Of a DNA stretch of 64,000 bases, positions 51,959 to 60,189 are shown one piece after another (the first letter of the stretch is position 1; every line of letters begins with the position of its first letter). Position numbers and translations under genes: made by a program. Under the pieces are notes generated by a model. That model was not told the DNA's origin and did not search any database. It saw only the letters and a list, made by a program, of their open reading frames with translations. Source of the DNA: GCA-001856825 sp049965815. GTDB lineage: Archaea > Thermoplasmatota > Thermoplasmata > Thermoplasmatales > GCA-001856825. Location: assembly GCA_049965815.1 (NCBI GenBank), contig JBMFVV010000001.1, positions 62,001-126,000 on the forward strand, read 5' to 3'.

Positions 51959-52109
51959 TAACAAACAAGCCTACAATAAAAACCCATGCAGTTGCTGACT
52001 GCAGTGTGGCTAATAAAATGGATATGCTGGTCAAAATTTCTCAGTAATCAAATTTAAAAAACATCATTGGAAAAATCTAATGGAAAAAAGGGAAGAAAAA
52101 TTTCACGAA

Positions 52110-53069
52110 TCAGGATTCTTTCATTATTGTCATGAGGTCAGTCACGGCAGCCTGTGCTGTTTGAATCCTCCCTGCACCTGGGCCCATACTATAGATCTTT
52201 CCCATGGTGTCTGTATCCATTTCAATGGCGTTTGTAACCCCACTTACACCAGCAAGAATGTCGTCTTTGGATAGCTTCATCGGCCTCACATAAGCTGTAG
52301 ATTGGTCTGCATATGCAATGAGCTTAGTTTTATCCCTTGCCTGTTCGGGGGTGACATTTCTTATCCCCTCGATCTTTACATCTCCGAACTCGTGTTTCCA
52401 TCCCAGAATATGCGAAATGATTGTAATCTTTGAAGCAGCATCAAAACCATCTACATCGTTCGTTGGATCAGCTTCTGCATAGCCTAGTTCCTGGGCTTCT
52501 TTCAGTGCAACGGAAAATGTCTTACCCTGCTCCATTGATGTCAGTATGTAGTTGGTTGTACCGTTCATTATTCCTCGAACACTCTTTACCTCTGCACCTG
52601 GAGTCAGGTCCAATAAATTATAAGAAGGGGTTCCCGCCATTACAGTCCCTTTCATCAAGAATTTCACTCCCTTCTTCTTTGCAAGCCCTGTTAGCTCTTT
52701 GTACTTCAGGGCTGAAGGCCCTTTGTTCGTTGTAATTACGTGCTTGCCCAGTTCGAGTGATGTCTTTACATGGGAATAGGCTGGTTCTGCTGTCTTAAGG
52801 TTAAGCCATGTGAATTCACAGACTATGTCGGCATCAGACTCCTTGATGGTCGTTATCACATCCTTTTTTGGAAAAATCTTACCTGCTCTTAACTCATCTA
52901 TCACATCAGACTTTGGATTTATTATGTGACCATATTTCATGTCTACTATTTCACTTATTGAAACGTTTTCGATTCCCAAAGATTTCCTTTTCTTTGAAAA
53001 TAGCTCAAAGAATCCTTGACCAACCGTTCCAAAACCTATTATTAGAATCTTGGATTGTTCAGAAGTCAT
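52110..53069 (-). CDS. hom: Homoserine dehydrogenase
   Basis: A 319-residue NAD(P)-dependent enzyme that reduces aspartate semialdehyde to homoserine for threonine and methionine. ILIIGFGTVGQGFFELFSKK is the cofactor loop. VITTNKGPSALKYKELTGLAKKKGVKFLMKGTVMAGTPSYNLL holds the catalytic Lys region (N-K-G-P). GIMNGTTNYILTSMEQGKTFSVALKEAQELGYAEADPTNDVDGFDAASK is the family signature. No ACT domain, so probably not feedback-regulated through one. A TATA-like gtttaacta lies about 22 bases upstream on the minus strand. Monocistronic. Confidence 0.94.
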   Translation of the reverse strand: MTSEQSKILIIGFGTVGQGFFELFSKKRKSLGIENVSISEIVDMKYGHIINPKSDVIDELRAGKIFPKKDVITTIKESDADIVCEFTWLNLKTAEPAYSHVKTSLELGKHVITTNKGPSALKYKELTGLAKKKGVKFLMKGTVMAGTPSYNLLDLTPGAEVKSVRGIMNGTTNYILTSMEQGKTFSVALKEAQELGYAEADPTNDVDGFDAASKITIISHILGWKHEFGDVKIEGIRNVTPEQARDKTKLIAYADQSTAYVRPMKLSKDDILAGVSGVTNAIEMDTDTMGKIYSMGPGAGRIQTAQAAVTDLMTIMKES

Positions 53070-53319
53070 GCGAAATTATCGATTGCTGTTAGTTAAACAT
53101 TCTGGTAACCGTGAATTCGACATTTGAATCTATTTGCACTCACAGACACTTTTTCCGTCACCGCCCAATAACATGTTTGGAGAAAATAGCCAAGGCTTAC
53201 CAGATTTCTGCAGCCAGAATATTGCCACTTCTTTCCTCATTCCAATCCAAGCATTATGCTTGTCTTACGTATTCGATGAACCTCTAATTAAAGGGGTGAA
53301 GAAACAATCTCCTGAACTT
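53070..53319. other. Gap between homoserine dehydrogenase and pntB
   Basis: 250 bases between the start of hom and the end of pntB, both minus strand. It holds the hom promoter and the pnt 3' end. A 74-codon plus-strand ORF (53134-53358) crosses into pntB and looks like chance. Confidence 0.4.
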
Positions 53320-54690
53320 TCAAAGCTTCTTCAGCTCCTGTATTATCTTGGAGATTGACTCCTGTGCATCCCCATAGAGCATCTTTGTTTTATCCATGTA
53401 GAAAAGATCGTTCTCTATTCCCGCAAATCCCTTTCCCGCACCCCTTTTCAAGACAACAACATTCTTCGATTTATCCACATCCAATATTGGCATGCCGTAT
53501 AATGTGGTACCCTGTATGCGCGCCGCGGGGTTTACCACATCGTTGGCTCCAATGACAAGTGAAACATCGACGTCCTGAAATGTCCTGTTTGCCTCATCTC
53601 TGTCCTCAAGAAGGTCGTACGGTACTCCCGCCTCAGCAAGCAGTACGTTCATGTGCCCTGGCATCCTTCCTGCTACAGGATGTATTGCAAAGAATACCTT
53701 TATCCCCTTTGCAATGAGCATGTCAGAAAGGTCCCTGACCTTGAACTGTGCCTGAGCTGAAGCCATTCCAAAACCTGGAACTATGGCAACGGTTGAAGAA
53801 TATGCGAGCATAACGGCTACGTCCTCACTGCTAATTGGTTTTAGATTTCCAGATATAGCCCTGTCTTCATTCTGCGTCTTTCCGAATCCACCTGCCAGTA
53901 TTGCACCAACAGATCTGTTCATGGCAGTTGCCATAGCAAGAGTCAATATGGTTCCTGCAGCACCTACCAGGATTCCCGCTACTACCATTGCATAGTTGGA
54001 TATTGCAAACCCTTCAAGGCCTACAGCTATTCCGGTCATAGCATTGTAAAGCGAAATGAGCACGGGCATGTCAGCTCCCCCAATGGGCAAAGCCATCATG
54101 AAACCGTAACCTATCGTCAAAATGAAAAATGGAATGAGCGCAGATGTATATGGAATCAAGAAGTTGCCATGCAACAGAAATAGGACCCCAAAGAAGACTC
54201 CTATCACGACCACTATTAGATTCACAGCCTGCTGGAGAACAAACGTTATTGGCTTCTGCCTTATCCATCCCTGAAGTTTCAGGAATGCAATCATACTTCC
54301 TGCTATTGATACATTCCCGATTATTGCGCCTGCTAGGGCTATGGTTATGTTAAACGATGAGTTGCCGAGCCTTATCAACTCTATAGCTGCGATCGTTGAT
54401 GCAGCCCCTGCGCCCATACCGTTGTAAATAGCAACCATCTGTGGCATATTCACAATGGCAACCCTCCTGGCGGCAACGTAACCTATTATAGCCCCGATGA
54501 GCACAGCTGGCAATATCAGGACGAGATTTGATAATCCGGGGACAAAGAACGTGACCCCAATGGAAAATGCCATTGCAATGCCGGCCCACAGGATCCCGCT
54601 CCTGGCAGTAGCAGGGTTGCCCATTCTTATCAGTCCAATGACGAATGCAATTATTGTCAGTACGTAAATGGGCTGGGTTATGTCGATCAT
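53320..54690 (-). CDS. pntB: NAD(P) transhydrogenase subunit beta
   Basis: A 456-residue subunit with nine hydrophobic helices (1-265) and the NADP-binding domain III (from about 290). Membrane motifs are FNITIALAGAIIGNVSIAGSMIAFLKLQG (channel His replaced as in the short forms) and ALPIGGADMPVLISLYNAMTGIAVGLEGFAI. Domain III has VAIVPGFGMASAQAQFKVRDL (nucleotide loop), FAIHPVAGRMPGHMNVLLAEAGVPYD and VIGANDVVNPAA, and KRGAGKGFAGIENDLFY. It couples hydride transfer from NADH to NADP+ with proton inflow. Last gene of pntA1-pntA2-pntB, overlapping pntA2 by four bases. Confidence 0.95.
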   Translation of the reverse strand: MIDITQPIYVLTIIAFVIGLIRMGNPATARSGILWAGIAMAFSIGVTFFVPGLSNLVLILPAVLIGAIIGYVAARRVAIVNMPQMVAIYNGMGAGAASTIAAIELIRLGNSSFNITIALAGAIIGNVSIAGSMIAFLKLQGWIRQKPITFVLQQAVNLIVVVIGVFFGVLFLLHGNFLIPYTSALIPFFILTIGYGFMMALPIGGADMPVLISLYNAMTGIAVGLEGFAISNYAMVVAGILVGAAGTILTLAMATAMNRSVGAILAGGFGKTQNEDRAISGNLKPISSEDVAVMLAYSSTVAIVPGFGMASAQAQFKVRDLSDMLIAKGIKVFFAIHPVAGRMPGHMNVLLAEAGVPYDLLEDRDEANRTFQDVDVSLVIGANDVVNPAARIQGTTLYGMPILDVDKSKNVVVLKRGAGKGFAGIENDLFYMDKTKMLYGDAQESISKIIQELKKL

Positions 54691-54980
54691 TTATCTCCCC
54701 CCTTCTTCTTGAACATCGCAAGCATCCTCTCAGTGACCACATAGCCTCCCACAACGTTCAGCGTGGCCATTACAACCCCAACGAACCCAATGGCCCTCTC
54801 CACGTCATTTGTTGCGTAACCCAGCGCAAGTATTGCACCGACAAGCACGATGCCGTGAATAAAATTTGAACCAGACATCAGTGGGGTGTGAAGTATCACT
54901 GGTACGTGACTAATCACTTCATAACCAACGAATACCGCAAGTACGATTATGTAAAGCCAGGCCCAGTCGGTGATTATCAC
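54687..54980 (-). CDS. pntAB: NAD(P) transhydrogenase alpha subunit, membrane part
   Basis: A 97-residue, three-helix protein equivalent to the C-terminal membrane part of PntA. It has WLYIIVLAVFVGYEVISHVPVILHTPLMSGSNFIHGIVLVGAI and GFVGVVMATLNVVGGYVVTERMLAMF. The H-T-P-L-M-S-G-S-N stretch is diagnostic. Encoded separately from the NAD-binding part, as in Rhodospirillum-type three-subunit enzymes. Overlaps both neighbours by four bases. Confidence 0.93.
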   Translation of the reverse strand: MIITDWAWLYIIVLAVFVGYEVISHVPVILHTPLMSGSNFIHGIVLVGAILALGYATNDVERAIGFVGVVMATLNVVGGYVVTERMLAMFKKKGGDK

Positions 54981-56119
54981 TTTTTATCACCTTCCTTCTT
55001 TACTGGCGGAAAAGTCACGTTGCCATCTGTACATATCATGCACGCAGACAAAAGTTCGTCCTTTGATGGATCTATGAAATTTCCATCCTTGTCTATCAGT
55101 ATGGATAGAAATGAAAACACGTTCCTTGAATACATCTGGCTAGCATTAATTGGCACGTCCGACTGGGGATTGATTGAACCGATGATCTTAACGCCATTGT
55201 GTTCCACTACCTTCCCCTGTTGGGTAAGAGCACAGTTCCCTCCAGATTCTGCCATAGCATCAACTATAATACTTCCAGGCTTCATTTTCGATATCGTATC
55301 AGCACTGATTACCATCGGAGCCTTCTTACCTGGGACCCCTGCCGTAGTTATTATCAGATCGGACGATACAATGGCAGCCTCCAGCATTTCCTTTTCCTTC
55401 AATTTTTCCTCCTCAGTCAACTCCCTCGCATATCCTCCCGCTCCTTCTGCATTCACACCAAGCTCGAGGAATTTGGCTCCAAGACTCCTCACATCATCTC
55501 CTGCAGCTTTCCGAACATCGTATGCAGTGACAGCTGCACCCAGCCTCTTTGCTGTAGCTATGGCCATCAATCCTGCCACCCCTGCACCTATAACCAGCAC
55601 GTTTGCAGGTTTGACCGTTCCGGCTGCGGTAGTGAGCATAGGCATCAATCTGGGTAAATTGTATGCACCGATTATGCCTGCACGATACCCGGCCACTGCT
55701 GACTGTGATGACAGAACGTCCATAGACTGTGCCCGCGTCGTCCTGGGGAGCAGTTCCAACGAATATACCCTCAGTCTCTTACTAGCCATTTCCTCAACAA
55801 GAGAAGGGTATCGAAGAGGGTAAATTTGGCCAATGATCGTTGAATTTTCTTTTATGCTTTTCACGTCCTGAGAATCCGGCCTTCCCAGCATTGTTATCAG
55901 GTCAGCACCTGATATTACGTCCTCCCGACTAGGCAATACCTTGCATCCTACAGAGGCGTAATCTTCGTCACGAAATCCTGCTTCCGATCCAGCACCTGAC
56001 TGCACAAGCACCTGCATCTGCCTTGATATCAGCCTCTTTGCTTCATCTGGAGCTAGCGCCACTCTTCTCTCATTCTCCGTTATCTCTTTTAATATACCGA
56101 TAGTTATAGGCAATTTCAC
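54977..56119 (-). CDS. pntAA: NAD(P) transhydrogenase alpha subunit, NAD-binding part
   Basis: A 380-residue soluble domain I, similar to alanine dehydrogenase. ITENERRVALAPDEAKRLI and VLVQSGAGSEAGFRDEDYASVG open it. NVLVIGAGVAGLMAIATAKRLGAAVTAYDVRKAA is the NAD loop, and DLIITTAGVPGKKAPMVIS and IVDAMAESGGNCALT are transhydrogenase-specific. GTG start. First gene of the operon; promoter in the 117-base divergent gap with the MBL gene. Supplies NADPH to a cell that lacks a classical oxidative pentose phosphate route; that role is inference. Confidence 0.95.
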   Translation of the reverse strand: MKLPITIGILKEITENERRVALAPDEAKRLISRQMQVLVQSGAGSEAGFRDEDYASVGCKVLPSREDVISGADLITMLGRPDSQDVKSIKENSTIIGQIYPLRYPSLVEEMASKRLRVYSLELLPRTTRAQSMDVLSSQSAVAGYRAGIIGAYNLPRLMPMLTTAAGTVKPANVLVIGAGVAGLMAIATAKRLGAAVTAYDVRKAAGDDVRSLGAKFLELGVNAEGAGGYARELTEEEKLKEKEMLEAAIVSSDLIITTAGVPGKKAPMVISADTISKMKPGSIIVDAMAESGGNCALTQQGKVVEHNGVKIIGSINPQSDVPINASQMYSRNVFSFLSILIDKDGNFIDPSKDELLSACMICTDGNVTFPPVKKEGDKK

Positions 56120-56236
56120 CGACCTAAACGATGATAAATGATCTTCATAAGTAACTATTGTTTCACTATGAGGTACATGGGTTAATTGATTGTATTCACC
56201 GCGAAAGTGTTTAATCTTTTGTTGAGCTTAAAGATC

Positions 56237-56845
56237 GTGAAGCTGACAGAAAACATAGATTTGATCGACGGCACAATGGCAAACTGTTATGTCGTCTATA
56301 CCAAGGATAAGACTATCCTGATAGATGCAGGGATGAAGGGTTCTGCTAAAAAAATAATCGACTACTTTGAAACAAATAATAAGAAACCTGATATCGTTCT
56401 GATAACGCACTGTCATGTGGACCACATAGGTGGGCTATATGATGTGGAGAGCAAATATCACCCGGAGATTTTTGTCCCAGATGCAGAGGTTGAGATCGCC
56501 AGGGGAAAGGAGAAGATGCCATCGAAGAAGGGTCTGATGTCTGCAATGGTGGGTCTTACAAAGGCAAGACCAGTGGAATCAGCGAGATCGCTCAGTGAAT
56601 TAAATTTACCCGGTATGCAGAAGATAGATACGAGCGGGCATACCCCTGGAAGCACATCGTATTATTTCGAAGATTTAGCCGCAATCATGGTTGGAGATGC
56701 AGTTTCAGAAAATAATGGCAAGTATGAATTCAACAGATCATTCACACTTGATCCAGAAAGGGCTGAAATGTCCATAAAAAAGATACTTGAAATGCACGGC
56801 ATCAGTGCATACCCCGGTCACGGTAATATATTCAAAATCCCCTAG
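56237..56845 (+). CDS. Metallo-beta-lactamase-fold hydrolase
   Basis: About 202 residues. The metal motif is ITHCHVDHIGGL (H-x-H-x-D-H), with the third His in SGHTPGSTSYYF, the Asp in MVGDAVSENN and the last His in YPGHGNIF. The compact size suggests a glyoxalase II-like or related single-domain hydrolase. GTG 56237 is chosen because a TATA-like gtttaatct lies about 25 bases upstream and the family core begins immediately after. TTG 56186 would add 17 hydrophobic residues of doubtful reality. Substrate unknown. Confidence 0.88.
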   Translation: MKLTENIDLIDGTMANCYVVYTKDKTILIDAGMKGSAKKIIDYFETNNKKPDIVLITHCHVDHIGGLYDVESKYHPEIFVPDAEVEIARGKEKMPSKKGLMSAMVGLTKARPVESARSLSELNLPGMQKIDTSGHTPGSTSYYFEDLAAIMVGDAVSENNGKYEFNRSFTLDPERAEMSIKKILEMHGISAYPGHGNIFKIP

Positions 56846-56870
56846 TAACGACTTTCACCCTCGTTGATAG

Positions 56871-57776
56871 CTAAATCTGTTTCGCAAGCAAATCCTTCAA
56901 AGCATCCTGAATGTCGGGATACTTGAAGGCGAAGCCTTTTTCCAGCAACCTCTTTGGTAATACCTTCTGGCCGCCAAAGACAGAATAATCGCTACCCTCG
57001 CCCAGTACCATCCGTGCAAGTGTTGGGCCCATTCTGATCCTTATCTTCTTCCCAATCTCACTGGCTATAATGTTCATCAGGCCATCCATTCTGAGTGGAT
57101 TAGGAGTAACAACGTTATAAGCCCCTTCATACCCTATCTGTGTCATGAAAATGATTGAAGAAACTGCATCATCTATGTGTACCCAAGATTTCCATCCTGC
57201 CTTTCCTTTCATATTGAAAGATGCACCAGAACTTGCTCCCCGGAGAAGCTGGGGAAAAGCTCCTCCATCACTCCCTAAAATTACCCCAAACCTAGGAATC
57301 AATAATTTCACGCTTTTATCCACTTTCTTTGCCTCTTCCTCCCATCGCACGGAAAGACTGGCCAGGAAATCATTGCCTGGAGTGGAGTCCTCATCGACAT
57401 TCCCATCTTCCACATTTCCATAATATCCTATTGCAGATGCACTCACGAAGTATTTGGGTTTGGTTGAAGCTGAATTTATGGCATTAACTAGAGCAGCAGT
57501 GCTTTTCACCCTCGATTCAACGATCTCGTTCTTGTAGCTGTCACTCCACTTCTTTTCGATCCCAGCTCCAGCGAGGTTGACAACCATGTCGTAGCCCTCA
57601 ATTTCCTTTCCCGACAGATCTCCTTCAGCAGTGGGATTCCATGCTATCTGCCCGTATGGAATCGAAGGATCTGTTTTCCTTGTCAACAGTGCTACTTCTC
57701 CACCACTATCCTTAACCTTCTTCGATAGGTGCCTTCCTATGAACCCCGAACCGCCAGCAATCAAAGTATTAATCAT
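56871..57776 (-). CDS. TIGR01777-type NAD-dependent epimerase (YfcH/SDR39U1)
   Basis: A 301-residue extended SDR. It has LIAGGSGFIGRHLSKKVKD (cofactor loop), AWNPTAEGDL, MVVNLAGAGIEKKWSDSYKNEIVESRV (characteristic 'NLAG..I....W....K..I..SR'), ASAIGYYGN (with the Y of Y-x3-K altered as in this family), IPRFGVILGSDGGAFPQL, SWVHIDDAVSSIIF, and a C-terminal DUF1731-like helix KVLPKRLLEKGFAFKYPDIQDAL. Widespread but of unknown substrate. Tail faces the MBL gene. Confidence 0.92.
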   Translation of the reverse strand: MINTLIAGGSGFIGRHLSKKVKDSGGEVALLTRKTDPSIPYGQIAWNPTAEGDLSGKEIEGYDMVVNLAGAGIEKKWSDSYKNEIVESRVKSTAALVNAINSASTKPKYFVSASAIGYYGNVEDGNVDEDSTPGNDFLASLSVRWEEEAKKVDKSVKLLIPRFGVILGSDGGAFPQLLRGASSGASFNMKGKAGWKSWVHIDDAVSSIIFMTQIGYEGAYNVVTPNPLRMDGLMNIIASEIGKKIRIRMGPTLARMVLGEGSDYSVFGGQKVLPKRLLEKGFAFKYPDIQDALKDLLAKQI

Positions 57777-57832
57777 TAGCTTCTACGCTCCGCCTGTTCT
57801 ATGTTGTCCCACTTCAAATGAAGAATTAAATC

Positions 57833-58141
57833 TTATGTAGCAGATGTGACGGTGAATTTAGTCGGCCACGATCCGTCAGGAAGCAATGGATCAACGATAA
57901 TTCTGAATGGTATACCGTTCTTCAGACAAAATGCGTCTATCTCAAAAACATTGACCTGAACAACCTTGTCTCCCACTTTCTTCTCTGTAACGAATGTGTT
58001 GTAGTATACTGGATCTGTATCCGTGTCTGTGTCTGGAGGCGTTTCCTTCTTCTCAGAGTATTCCACCTTTACTTTATAGCTATGGTTGAGATCGCAGATG
58101 GGGCACTTCAACATTGAAACATTCATCTCGAGTTCAGGCAT
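57833..58141 (-). CDS. Uncharacterised CxxC protein
   Basis: A 102-residue soluble protein. C13-P-I-C16 near the start and a lone later Cys (FCLKNG) suggest a half zinc ribbon. A Thr-Asp repeat (TPPDTDTDTDP, about 35-45), encoded by a short tandem repeat, links it to a beta-rich second half with VTEKKVGDKVVQVNVFEIDAF and PLLPDGSWPTKFTVT. A TATA-like atatattat sits about 23 bases upstream on the minus strand, supporting ATG 58141. I do not recognise the family. Confidence 0.7.
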   Translation of the reverse strand: MPELEMNVSMLKCPICDLNHSYKVKVEYSEKKETPPDTDTDTDPVYYNTFVTEKKVGDKVVQVNVFEIDAFCLKNGIPFRIIVDPLLPDGSWPTKFTVTSAT

Positions 58142-58266
58142 GATTCATGATTTATTCATAATATATACGAATTTGTTTCACAATTAACGGATGGTACCAG
58201 ATATCTCTTTCAGACCATATTTCTGAAATTTGATTGTTTATTAACAATAACTGCATCTATAGTACG

Positions 58267-59175
58267 ATGGGAACGGACCTTGGAGTGATGGAACGGTTCA
58301 GGAGGATAGTTGACATTTCATCCAGGGGAGGGAAGGTTCCACCAATATATCTTTACATAGTTTTTGTTCTTCCTGGAATTGTTTACTCTATATCCAAAAC
58401 TGGGATATTCAATTACATACCACTGATATCCGTAGCAGTAATTATCACGCCCCTCATTGCTGCAACTAACTTATTCGACGATTATTTTGACTATCGCAGG
58501 GGTATTGATAAGATTGATTCACCCAATACCACTTACAGGCATCATCCAATATTCTACTATGGCGTATCTACCGGGTACCTGCTGAGGTGGGCATCAATAT
58601 TATCCGCAATATATGTAGGTCTGAGTCTGATTATTTCTATCCGGTATGGATGGACGCTGATCTTCGTTGCTTTAACGGGGATGCTCCTTGGCTATGGATA
58701 TACTGGGTGGCCAATAGGATACAAATACAGGGGACTAGGAGAACTTGGGGTGTTAATATCAACAATTGCTGCAAGCGAGTTCATATCACTGGCAGCCATA
58801 GGACATTTTTACGTTAGTTCCATTCTATATTTCGTACCGTTCTCAATTATAATAGCGCTCCTCTTGTTTATTGGCAACTACAGGGATCTTGAATCGGATA
58901 GGAAGTCTGGGTTAATTACGTTAGCAGTCCGCCTTGGAAAGAGGAATTCTGAGATATTTTCCGTTGTACTGTTCACAGTATTTTATGCATCAGTAATTAT
59001 TCTATTTCTATTCGGGATCTATGGACAGTACAGTCTCGTAAATCTGCTGACTGCACCCTTAGCATTCTTTCTATCGATAAGATTGTTCACGAAAGAAAGC
59101 TCCAAGCTGGAGAGATATGCCGGCCCTTACCTATTCGGTATTTTGTTGTTACTCCTATTGCTCATTGCCCTATAA
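58267..59175 (+). CDS. UbiA-superfamily prenyltransferase, MenA-like
   Basis: About 302 residues and eight to nine hydrophobic helices. The Asp motifs are ATNLFDDYFDYRRGIDKID (N-x3-D-x3-D type) and GNYRDLESDRKSGLITLAVRLGK (D-x3-D). The second, with G-x-x-T-L-A-V-R-L-G, is typical of 1,4-dihydroxy-2-naphthoate polyprenyltransferase (MenA). It would attach a C30-35 chain to the quinone head to make a menaquinone or thermoplasmaquinone used by Nuo and Sdh. An alternative is another aromatic acceptor. ATG 58267 fits TATA-like gtttattaac (58234-58243); TTG 58234 is unlikely. Confidence 0.85.
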   Translation: MGTDLGVMERFRRIVDISSRGGKVPPIYLYIVFVLPGIVYSISKTGIFNYIPLISVAVIITPLIAATNLFDDYFDYRRGIDKIDSPNTTYRHHPIFYYGVSTGYLLRWASILSAIYVGLSLIISIRYGWTLIFVALTGMLLGYGYTGWPIGYKYRGLGELGVLISTIAASEFISLAAIGHFYVSSILYFVPFSIIIALLLFIGNYRDLESDRKSGLITLAVRLGKRNSEIFSVVLFTVFYASVIILFLFGIYGQYSLVNLLTAPLAFFLSIRLFTKESSKLERYAGPYLFGILLLLLLLIAL

Positions 59176-59239
59176 AATCTTAATATGGGAATAAGTAAAG
59201 AAATGGTTAAATCATTGATATACCTCATACCTGACACCT

Positions 59240-59695
59240 ATGGATGAGTTCGACAAGCGTATTTTAAAACTACTGCGCGAGGATGCTACTCTGTCTCTGA
59301 AGGAAATTGGAAAAAGGGTCGGACTTTACTCTCCATCTGCCATAAGCAAGAGGATAGAAGTCCTGAAAATGAATGGCTACATCAAGAAGATAACGGCCAC
59401 CATAGACTATTCTAAAATGGGCTTCTCATTCGTCACCATTACTTTGATCAGGGGGAAGTATGGAGGGAACTACAAGGAGATCATAGCAGAAAAGCTAAAG
59501 AAAATACCAGGGATTGTTTCAGTTTATTTTCTTCTCGGTGACATTGATTTCATGGTACAGACAGTTTCGAGGGGCAAAGACGAATACTCGAAGATTCTTG
59601 AGAGAATATCATCTATAAATGAGATTGAGAGGTCCGATACAAGGACAATTCTGCAGACATTTAAGGAGATGGACTACAACACAGTCGACATATGA
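59240..59695 (+). CDS. Lrp/AsnC-family transcription regulator
   Basis: A 151-residue regulator. The N-terminal winged helix-turn-helix is DEFDKRILKLLREDATLSLKEIGKRVGLYSPSAISKRIEVLKMNGYI (2-48). The C-terminal RAM domain (from about 65) is the amino-acid-binding oligomerisation half, with GIVSVYFLLGDIDFMVQTVSRGKDEYSKIL (G-D-x-D-F/Y motif). Probably senses an amino acid. Local targets cannot be named; the peptide transporter and amino-acid enzyme genes further right are plausible. It is monocistronic. Confidence 0.92.
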   Translation: MDEFDKRILKLLREDATLSLKEIGKRVGLYSPSAISKRIEVLKMNGYIKKITATIDYSKMGFSFVTITLIRGKYGGNYKEIIAEKLKKIPGIVSVYFLLGDIDFMVQTVSRGKDEYSKILERISSINEIERSDTRTILQTFKEMDYNTVDI

Positions 59696-59720
59696 TTACA
59701 CATCATTTCTCCAAATTCTT

Positions 59721-59751
59721 AGTGACATCCTCCCCTAGCTAAAGCTCGGGG
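59721..59751 (-). repeat. IS605-type right-end hairpin, copy 2
   Basis: agtgacat (59721-59728), then CCCC-t-AGC, loop TAAA, GCT-c-GGGG. Matches the arrangement at 133-164. The tnpB stop codon lies in the loop region (59739-59741), which agrees with the known overlap between tnpB 3' ends and the omega-RNA scaffold. Confidence 0.55.
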
Positions 59752-60011
59752 CTTCCTATTTCAAAAGAGGCAGTTGCCTTTGCAGGTATTGCTGCCTTCT
59801 CCGCAGGCACAAGGGCTGTGTCCCAGCCCGATCTCAATATGTTCAGGGATGCGTTGTAGCCCCTGTCCGCGATGAACCCGCAACTAGGGCACGTGTGGAT
59901 CCTCTGGGACAGGGATTTATGGACAATCTCTCCGACCCTCACTCCGTCATCGTCATAACGGTGTGACCAGAAATCCTTTTTCATGACGTCTAACTTTTCA
60001 ATAAACAACAC
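59739..60011 (-). pseudogene. tnpB remnant (IS200/IS605 family), C-terminal fragment
   Basis: A 90-residue tail of the RNA-guided nuclease TnpB. It has LSQRIHTCPSCGFIADRGYNASLNIL, the second Cys pair of the zinc ribbon and the D-R-G/D-x-N-A block holding the last RuvC Asp. The first Cys pair is gone: the equivalent place reads VRVGEIVHKS. The N-terminal 300 residues with the main RuvC residues are missing. It ends GSPEL and a stop within the right-end hairpin. Nonfunctional as a nuclease. It separates the Lrp gene from the oppF end. Confidence 0.82.
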
Positions 60012-60189
60012 TGTTCTCGCCTAGCAAAACAGGCACTAGTTGAATTATTTCGGCCTCAGCAGGCTCTATCGCTCACTGCTGATGAAAAAAATAATTCTGC
60101 ACATAACTCTCAAAAAATGTAGTCATACTGATACGAAATTTCATCATGTTGCACAAATTTAAAAATTTCTTTTTTAGATTGGGAATGAG
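60012..60189. other. Gap between tnpB remnant and oppF
   Basis: About 180 bases, AT-rich towards 60100-60180, without a gene. No left transposon end could be recognised. Confidence 0.4.

Noticed and set aside
57960..58040. Short tandem repeat tctgtatccgtgtctgtgtc as a repeat element
   Set aside because: It is only the codons for a Thr-Asp run in a small protein and too short to be a separate element.
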